10,900 nt of DNA from an uncultured Lachnospiraceae bacterium. Its GTDB lineage: Bacteria > Bacillota > Clostridia > Lachnospirales > Lachnospiraceae. The DNA lies in NCBI GenBank assembly GCA_910585905.1, contig CAJUID010000057.1, positions 1 through 10,900 of the forward strand, written 5' to 3'. The notes under the pieces were generated by a model, which was not told the DNA's origin, ran no database searches, and saw only the letters and a list, made by a program, of their open reading frames with translations. Both the position numbers and the translations under genes were made by a program. Position 1 is the stretch's first letter, and every line of letters starts with the position of its first letter. Of this stretch, positions 6,976-10,900 are shown in pieces.

Positions 6976-7079
6976 AATAGCGCAGTAAAAGCTGTTTCTT
7001 TAATTATAAAACTGCAAGCCCTTTTTATGTAATAAAAGTGTGCTCTTTATCTGATATTATATGATAGAGGGCTTTTTTA
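6976..7079 (+). ncRNA. Candidate small RNA or attenuated leader
   Basis: The interval from the predicted start of the consensus promoter to the end of an intrinsic terminator, about 104 nt. No convincing ORF with a ribosome binding site lies in it. Besides the terminator, GCAGT (about 6982-6986) can pair with ACTGC (7011-7015), enclosing an AT-rich loop that ends directly against the terminator stem. I do not recognise a known riboswitch, T-box or 6S RNA. It is either a free-standing highly expressed small RNA or the leader of a transcript that once served the decayed ketoacyl synthase gene and now the chemoreceptor gene, with termination controlled in the leader. Confidence 0.45.
7016..7079 (+). 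terminator. Intrinsic terminator of the 6976 transcript
   Basis: AAGCCCT (7016-7022) pairs with AGGGCTT (7068-7074), extendable by T-G and T-A pairs, and runs into TTTTTT (7073-7078). The loop is long (about 45 bases) and AT-rich. A second left arm around 7032-7041 (GCTCTTTATC) can pair partly with GATAGAGG (7063-7070), so two mutually exclusive folds share the right arm. Confidence 0.65.
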
Positions 7080-7142
7080 GAGTAAGAAATTCATTTAACA
7101 AATGAAATATATTAATATTTAAAATACTTAAGATTGGAGGAT

Positions 7143-7451
7143 ATGCCTATAAGAAATGGATTGATTAAAGGAACCGTCGTATATATCCCAGAAAACAAGG
7201 TGTATAATGAACAGCTTGGCTAATATTTTGAAAAAGGGTCTTAGTGCTCAGGGTTTAATGGAATATTTGGGTAGACGAAAGCGATATTTCACAACTGAAG
7301 GAAAATTTTATTTTTACGAACAGAATATGGCTATGTTGAAAACATATGTTCGATTTTATGCTAAAATAGAATATAGAGTACATATGCTGTGCCAGGTAAC
7401 AGAATTGTGATTGGCACTTTCGGAGCAGGATTATCTTATATCGTTGAATAA
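7143..7451 (+). pseudogene. Decayed ketoacyl-ACP synthase III (FabH-like) gene
   Basis: Remnants in two frames together match the two ends of a ketoacyl-ACP synthase III, the thiolase-fold enzyme that condenses acetyl-CoA with malonyl-ACP. ATG 7143, after TTGGAGG, encodes IKGTVVYIPENKVYNEQLG then a stop at 7221, with YFEKG continuing in the same frame. A frameshift at the A-run near 7230 leads to KKGLSAQGLMEYLGRRKRYF (about 7234-7293). Further on, 7377-7448 encodes VPGNRIVIGTFGAGLSY, like the GD..(L/I)..GFGGGLTYG end of FabH, then a stop at 7449. The middle, about 250 residues including the catalytic Cys, His and Asn, is gone. The open frame 7207-7410 is part of this relic, not a gene. The assignment rests on motif likeness only. 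Confidence 0.6.
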
Positions 7452-7462
7452 TATGAATTTTG

Positions 7463-7467
7463 GGAGG
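7463..7467 (+). promoter_or_regulatory. Ribosome binding site of the chemoreceptor gene
   Basis: GGAGG eight bases before ATG 7476, just after the last stop of the ketoacyl synthase relic. It confirms the chemoreceptor start. Confidence 0.75.
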
Positions 7468-7475
7468 ATAATTAT

Positions 7476-9017
7476 ATGAACAAGAAAAAAACGGCTGTTG
7501 AAGTTTATTTATCTACGGTATTTAAGTGGGGGCTTATCATATTAGTAAGTGCTTGTATGTGCGCTACGGTTATGTTTAATACAGAAAAGATGTTCGGGCT
7601 CTATCCAACAGTACCATGGCTTGCAACAATTGGTTTGGGCATAATGGATGTAACCTTTTTTGCGATAGCAATTATAATAATAAAATCATCGTTTAATAAG
7701 GATGGGTATTTAAAAGAGGGAAAATTAAAGGTTGGTAAAATTTTTTCAATAATTATTTTAGTTGTTCAATGGAATTATTTACTATATATGCTTCCAACCA
7801 GGACATTTTGGGGATTTCTATTCTTTTTTCTCATATTAATGGCATTCTTTTTAGATATTAAAATGTTGTTGGTAAGCGGTTTAGCCTGTATGATTTCTTT
7901 GTTTATAGGCTGGTTTGTCAGAGGAACAGATCTTCTTCCTGTCAAAGATGAATTATTCTTGTCAGATATTATTATGTGTCTGGTTGCATTATCTTTATCA
8001 TTAATTGGATTAATTATTTTTGTGTTTTTTGTCGCACATTTCTTAGTAAATGCTAAGAAAGATGAATTAGAGAAGAATAATGAACATGTTACCAGCATAC
8101 TTTCTGCTGTTCAAGAACTATCAGAAAAATTATATACAGCAGGTTTGGTCCTTTCACAGATTTCTGGAAATGAAAGTGCTTCTGCGCAAGAACTTGCAGC
8201 GACAAGCGAGCAATTAGTGGCTGGAAGCAATCTGTTAAGCGCTAAAACGGATGAAAGTATGGATAATCTTAGCGAATTAAATAAATGGGAAAGTGTCGTT
8301 GCTGAAAATGTAGAAAAGGTAGAGGATACTTCTAACAATCTTTTAGACAAATCAAAACAGAATGAGAAATTGTTGAATGATTTATCTTTGATCAATAGTG
8401 AAGTATCTCAATCCATGAATACTACAACGAGCATAACAGAAAAGTTATCAGAAGCTGTTAAGGAGATTGGGGTAACGTTAAGCCTTATTAGTGATATTTC
8501 AACATCTACAAATTTGTTGGCATTAAATGCTTCGATTGAAGCTGCGCGGGCTGGAGAAGCAGGAAAGGGATTTGCTGTAGTTGCAACAGAGGTTGGTAAT
8601 CTTGCTAATAATACACAGGAATCCTTAAAAGATGTTCAGGCGGTTATTGAACGGGTAAATCAAAATGTTGTTGACATTACTGCACAGGTAGACGAGAATT
8701 CTGCAAAATTAGGAAAGCAAAATGAATATTTTGCGAATGTATTTAATGGAATGCAAGATATGACTGATTTGCTGAATGTGTCTGTATCTGCCATAAAAGC
8801 TATGGGGGATGCACATAGAGAGCAGTCAGAAGTTATTAAGAACACTGTATTAATTAATCAGGATATTGCAGAAAGCATCCGAAATGAAAATGAACAGTTT
8901 AACGCAATAAGTGCGATGGCAGAAAGTAATGCCAGTGATACAGCAGAGGTTGCTACACAGGCAAATACGATCAACAATATGGTTAATGAGATGACTGTGC
9001 TTCTTAAGAAAGATTAA
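7476..9017 (+). CDS. Methyl-accepting chemotaxis protein, six-transmembrane type
   Basis: A membrane chemoreceptor expected to control CheA through CheW. Length is 513 residues. Six hydrophobic segments are seen at about 17-34, 49-69, 89-106, 110-126, 130-148 and 162-190, joined by short loops, so there is no large extracellular ligand domain; sensing would be by the membrane part itself. After KKDELEKNN (about 194-202) a long coiled coil begins without a HAMP domain. The hairpin tip is canonical at about 346-380: NLLALNASIEAARAGEAGKG followed by FAVVATEVGNLANN, with Gly where many receptors have Arg in EVRxLA. There is no C-terminal CheR-binding pentapeptide. No che or flagellar genes are nearby. 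No sigma-D (sigma-28) promoter with correct spacing was found upstream; transcription may come from read-through of 6941. Confidence 0.93.
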   Translation: MNKKKTAVEVYLSTVFKWGLIILVSACMCATVMFNTEKMFGLYPTVPWLATIGLGIMDVTFFAIAIIIIKSSFNKDGYLKEGKLKVGKIFSIIILVVQWNYLLYMLPTRTFWGFLFFFLILMAFFLDIKMLLVSGLACMISLFIGWFVRGTDLLPVKDELFLSDIIMCLVALSLSLIGLIIFVFFVAHFLVNAKKDELEKNNEHVTSILSAVQELSEKLYTAGLVLSQISGNESASAQELAATSEQLVAGSNLLSAKTDESMDNLSELNKWESVVAENVEKVEDTSNNLLDKSKQNEKLLNDLSLINSEVSQSMNTTTSITEKLSEAVKEIGVTLSLISDISTSTNLLALNASIEAARAGEAGKGFAVVATEVGNLANNTQESLKDVQAVIERVNQNVVDITAQVDENSAKLGKQNEYFANVFNGMQDMTDLLNVSVSAIKAMGDAHREQSEVIKNTVLINQDIAESIRNENEQFNAISAMAESNASDTAEVATQANTINNMVNEMTVLLKKD

Positions 9018-9029
9018 TAAATGATGTCC

Positions 9030-9063
9030 ACAGGGGGGCGATGATCTCGCCCCTCTGTCTTTG
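9030..9063 (+). terminator. Intrinsic terminator of the chemoreceptor gene
   Basis: CAGGGGGGCGA (9031-9041) pairs with TCGCCCCTCTG (9047-9057), 11 pairs with one G-T wobble plus an outer A-T, loop TGATC. It is GC-rich and lies 12 bases after the stop codon. The downstream T-tract (TCTTTGTG) is short, so termination may be incomplete. Confidence 0.7.
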
Positions 9064-9064
9064 T

Positions 9065-9112
9065 GATAGCGATAATGAATGCATCAGAAACATTTGATGC
9101 TACAATGCTATC
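9065..9112. repeat. Nested inverted repeat
   Basis: GATAGC (9065-9070) pairs with GCTATC (9107-9112), and inside it GCATCA (about 9078-9083) pairs with TGATGC (about 9092-9097). This gives a two-part hairpin with internal loops directly after the chemoreceptor terminator. It has no T-tract. It could be an RNA stability element, a protein-binding palindrome or chance; nothing else in the sequence decides. Confidence 0.4.
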
Positions 9113-9195
9113 AACTATTTATAATATACAACTTTGCTAATTCAGTTTATTTTGTGATTCCGCAGATGGGGAAAGTCAAATAAAGATTTTATAGG

Positions 9196-9245
9196 TTGAA
9201 AAAACTATGGATTCATTGTATAAAAAAGTTTCCATTACATATAAT
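9196..9245 (+). promoter_or_regulatory. Two overlapping sigma-A promoter candidates
   Basis: Upstream pair: TTGAAA (9196-9201), 17 bases, TATAAA (9219-9224). Downstream pair: TTGTAT (9216-9221), 18 bases, TATAAT (9240-9245). The -10 of the first overlaps the -35 of the second, so polymerase could occupy only one at a time. Both would transcribe the small charged ORF and the deacetylase gene with a leader of roughly 100-120 bases. Confidence 0.5.
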
Positions 9246-9352
9246 ATCCTCAAAATTTATACGTAGCCAAGCTGTTTTTGCTGCAGGGGTTTCGTCTGCA
9301 TGATTTGAGATGGCAGGCAGAATATGATATAAAAATGGAAGGGGATATTTAA

Positions 9353-9559
9353 ATGAAGAAAGCAATACCTGAGGAATTGGATTTTTTGGAGAAGTTAAAT
9401 ACAGAAGACAGGGAAAGATTTTTTAATATGACAGAAGAGGAAAAAAAGATTACGATTTCAGAGAATAAATTAGCACATGCAGAAGAGAAAGTCCGGGAAG
9501 AGGATGCAGAAATGAATCAATTAGTGGATAGAATTGCTTCAAAAAGCTTTCAAGGATAA
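9353..9559 (+). CDS. Small charged helical protein, unknown function
   Basis: A 68-residue protein with GGAAGGGG eight bases before ATG 9353, supporting translation. It is dominated by E, K, D and R, with no membrane segment, cysteine or signal peptide. Two helical stretches are likely: about 5-33 (LDFLEKLNTEDRERFFNMTE) and about 36-62 (ENKLAHAEEKVREEDAEMNQ), probably a coiled coil or helical hairpin. I do not recognise a family. It is followed after 70 bases by the deacetylase gene, with no terminator between, so both probably share the promoters at 9196-9245. A regulatory or chaperone-like role would be guesswork. Confidence 0.6.
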   Translation: MKKAIPEELDFLEKLNTEDRERFFNMTEEEKKITISENKLAHAEEKVREEDAEMNQLVDRIASKSFQG

Positions 9560-9629
9560 TTCCGCTAAATGATATTTTGCAAATTGTATCCTATTGTTTT
9601 ATTTATCAAAGAGGAGTGGGAGAGATTAG

Positions 9630-10847
9630 ATGAAAAAGAGAAAATACAAGATAATGATGCTGGCATGCCTGATGCCAGCAGTATGCCTTTTATTATCAGG
9701 CTGTCAAAATAATGACAATTCTACCTCTCGAAAGGTGTCAGCAGTTTCAGAAGTGCCAAAAAGGATATCAGGGGGCGTTCAAAATAAATATTTATTGAAT
9801 TTAGGAGAGGTCAGGGAGCTGGATGTTGCAGAGGAAGAGGTGATTTCTTTTCAATGTAATAAGCCGGAAGTGGTTTCTGTTTCTGAGGCGGGCGTGATGC
9901 ATGCCTTGAAACAGGGAGCTGCCAAAGTGACCATAAAGGTATCAGACGGACAAAAAGTGAAGAAGAAGGTATATTCTATTAAAGTGAAAAAAAGAGGTAT
10001 GGTGTATCCTTCTTTTTCAATGATGAAAGGCGAGCATCTTGACCTGCAGTTTAGTCTGCCTGACGTTGATGCCATGTGGGAATCCAAAAATCCAGCAATT
10101 GCAGAGGTTTCTGCGAAAGGAAAGGTGATTGCCAGAAAAAAAGGTAGCACAAGGCTTATTGCAGAGACGGATGATGGTAAAAAGTACCGTTGTGACTTGG
10201 ATGTTACAAAAAGATTAGATAGTGTGATTTACCTGACTTTTGATGATGGGCCAAACCGATATAGCACAACAAAGGTATTGGACATTCTAAAAAAGAATCA
10301 TGTTAAGGCGACCTTTTTCGAGTTAAAGCCTGCTGTAAAGGACTTTGACCTAACAAAGCGTGTACTGGAAGAGGGGCATACCCTTGCGCTGCATGGCTAT
10401 CAGCACAAATATGAAATTGTATACAGATCTCAAAAGATTTACCATGATAATCTTGATAAATTGCGGAACCTTTTTTTTCAGAAATTTGGGGTCTGGTGTA
10501 CTGTTAGTCGTTTTCCGGGCGGCAGTTCAAATACCAGGAGCCGTTATAATCCAGGTATTATGACGAAATTAACAGGAAAAATCCATGGTTGGGGATATCA
10601 TTATTTTGATTGGAATGTTGATAGCGGGGATGCTGGAGGCGCTCGCACAGCAAAAGATACGTATCAGAATTTTAAGAATGGAATTCTAAAAGGACGTTCA
10701 AATGTCGTATTAATGCATGACTATTATAAGAATGATAAGACGATTGATGCTTTAGACAAAATGATTCAATATGGAAAAAAACAGGGTTTTACGTTTCTTC
10801 CTATTACAGCGAGCACAGATGAAATACATCACGGTGTAAATAATTAA
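9630..10847 (+). CDS. Lipoprotein polysaccharide deacetylase with Ig-like domains
   Basis: Predicted surface-anchored, metal-dependent carbohydrate esterase (NodB fold, CE4), probably removing acetyl groups from peptidoglycan or another cell-surface N-acetylated glycan. Length is 405 residues. A lipoprotein signal has lysines at 2-7, a hydrophobic core and lipobox LLSGC with Cys25, then a polar linker. Two bacterial Ig-like (Big_2-type) repeats follow, about 52-120 and 122-193; each has the 'S.NP.(I/V)(A/V).VS..G.(V/I)' type pattern and likely acts as spacer or wall-binding part. The NodB domain has TFDDGP (203-208), HGYQH with metal-binding H255 and H259, RFPGG from R294, DWNVDS from D327 and LMHD with H363, so all catalytic motifs are kept. 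GGGAGAG lies five bases before ATG 9630. The stop is two bases before the second repeat copy. Confidence 0.92.
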   Translation: MKKRKYKIMMLACLMPAVCLLLSGCQNNDNSTSRKVSAVSEVPKRISGGVQNKYLLNLGEVRELDVAEEEVISFQCNKPEVVSVSEAGVMHALKQGAAKVTIKVSDGQKVKKKVYSIKVKKRGMVYPSFSMMKGEHLDLQFSLPDVDAMWESKNPAIAEVSAKGKVIARKKGSTRLIAETDDGKKYRCDLDVTKRLDSVIYLTFDDGPNRYSTTKVLDILKKNHVKATFFELKPAVKDFDLTKRVLEEGHTLALHGYQHKYEIVYRSQKIYHDNLDKLRNLFFQKFGVWCTVSRFPGGSSNTRSRYNPGIMTKLTGKIHGWGYHYFDWNVDSGDAGGARTAKDTYQNFKNGILKGRSNVVLMHDYYKNDKTIDALDKMIQYGKKQGFTFLPITASTDEIHHGVNN

Positions 10848-10849
10848 AA

Positions 10850-10900
10850 TTTATTCCCGCGAAGCAACGAGCCAAGCGCGAGCTTGCTCGCATTTGGCGA
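10850..10900. repeat. GC-rich structured dispersed repeat, copy 2 (cut by window end)
   Basis: All 51 bases are identical to 862-912 and in the same orientation. They include the whole 12-position hairpin (10871-10882 with 10887-10898, loop CTTG). The copy begins two bases after the deacetylase stop codon, so it forms the start of that gene's 3' region and may act as its transcript end. The rest lies outside the window. Confidence 0.85.

Larger units (their letters stand above)
9064..9352. other. Intergenic region
   Basis: No gene is supported here on either strand. The region holds the nested palindrome at 9065-9112, two overlapping promoter-like sequences at 9196-9245, and an apparently featureless leader of about 100 bases up to the small charged ORF. 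A 22-codon frame beginning ATG near 9075 lacks a ribosome binding site. Confidence 0.5.

Noticed and set aside
7120..7152. Sigma-28 (motility) promoter upstream of the chemoreceptor
   Set aside because: GCCTATAA at 7145-7152 resembles a sigma-28 -10 box, but the nearest TAAA-like boxes lie 12 or 21 bases away rather than 15.
7207..7410. 67-residue ORF considered as an independent gene
   Set aside because: No ribosome binding site at proper distance; its GLMEYLGRRKRYF part continues the N-terminal ketoacyl synthase motif from another frame, so it belongs to the pseudogene.
9075..9143. 22-codon ORF starting at ATG 9075
   Set aside because: No ribosome binding site and it overlaps the nested palindrome; coding is unlikely.

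Overview
The window looks like chromosomal DNA of a low-GC, Gram-positive anaerobe of the class Clostridia, most likely a Lachnospiraceae-type gut bacterium. The grounds are the AT-rich composition, strong AGGAGG-type ribosome binding sites, consensus sigma-A promoters, and the type of proteins present: a SWIM-SNF2 helicase, a clostridial-type GlpK, a lipoprotein polysaccharide deacetylase with bacterial Ig-like domains, and small orphan membrane proteins. No rRNA, tRNA, CRISPR array, transposase or integrase was seen. All convincing genes are on the + strand.

Region 1 (1-1010) is eroded. A GNAT acetyltransferase has no recognisable 5' end. It is followed by a short ORF whose start resembles another GNAT N-terminus and whose end is encoded by a GC-rich, highly structured repeat (about 862-1004). 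At least the first 51 bases of this repeat recur exactly, in the same orientation, at 10850-10900, where the window cuts the second copy. Region 2 (1059-1790) has a one-helix small membrane protein and a roughly 97-residue protein resembling prophage proteins, closed by a good intrinsic terminator.

Region 3 (1816-6702) carries the two largest housekeeping-like genes: a SWIM zinc finger/SNF2 ATPase and glycerol kinase (glpK), 54 bases apart and probably cotranscribed. Region 4 (6703-7475) has no intact large gene. It contains a possible 35-residue membrane peptide, a near-perfect sigma-A promoter followed about 100 nt later by an intrinsic terminator (candidate small RNA or attenuated leader), and the decayed remains of a ketoacyl-ACP synthase III-like gene.

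Region 5 (7476-9063) is a six-helix methyl-accepting chemotaxis protein with its own terminator. Region 6 (9064-10847) starts with a non-coding stretch holding a nested palindrome and two overlapping promoter-like sequences. It continues with a small charged protein and a lipoprotein polysaccharide deacetylase, probably one transcription unit, and ends two bases before the second repeat copy.

The functional genes do not form one pathway: nucleic-acid remodelling, glycerol entry into metabolism, chemosensing and cell-wall modification sit side by side. I see no convincing new multi-gene system. The items most worth following are the structured dispersed repeat, the isolated promoter-terminator unit at 6941-7079, and the concentration of gene relics.
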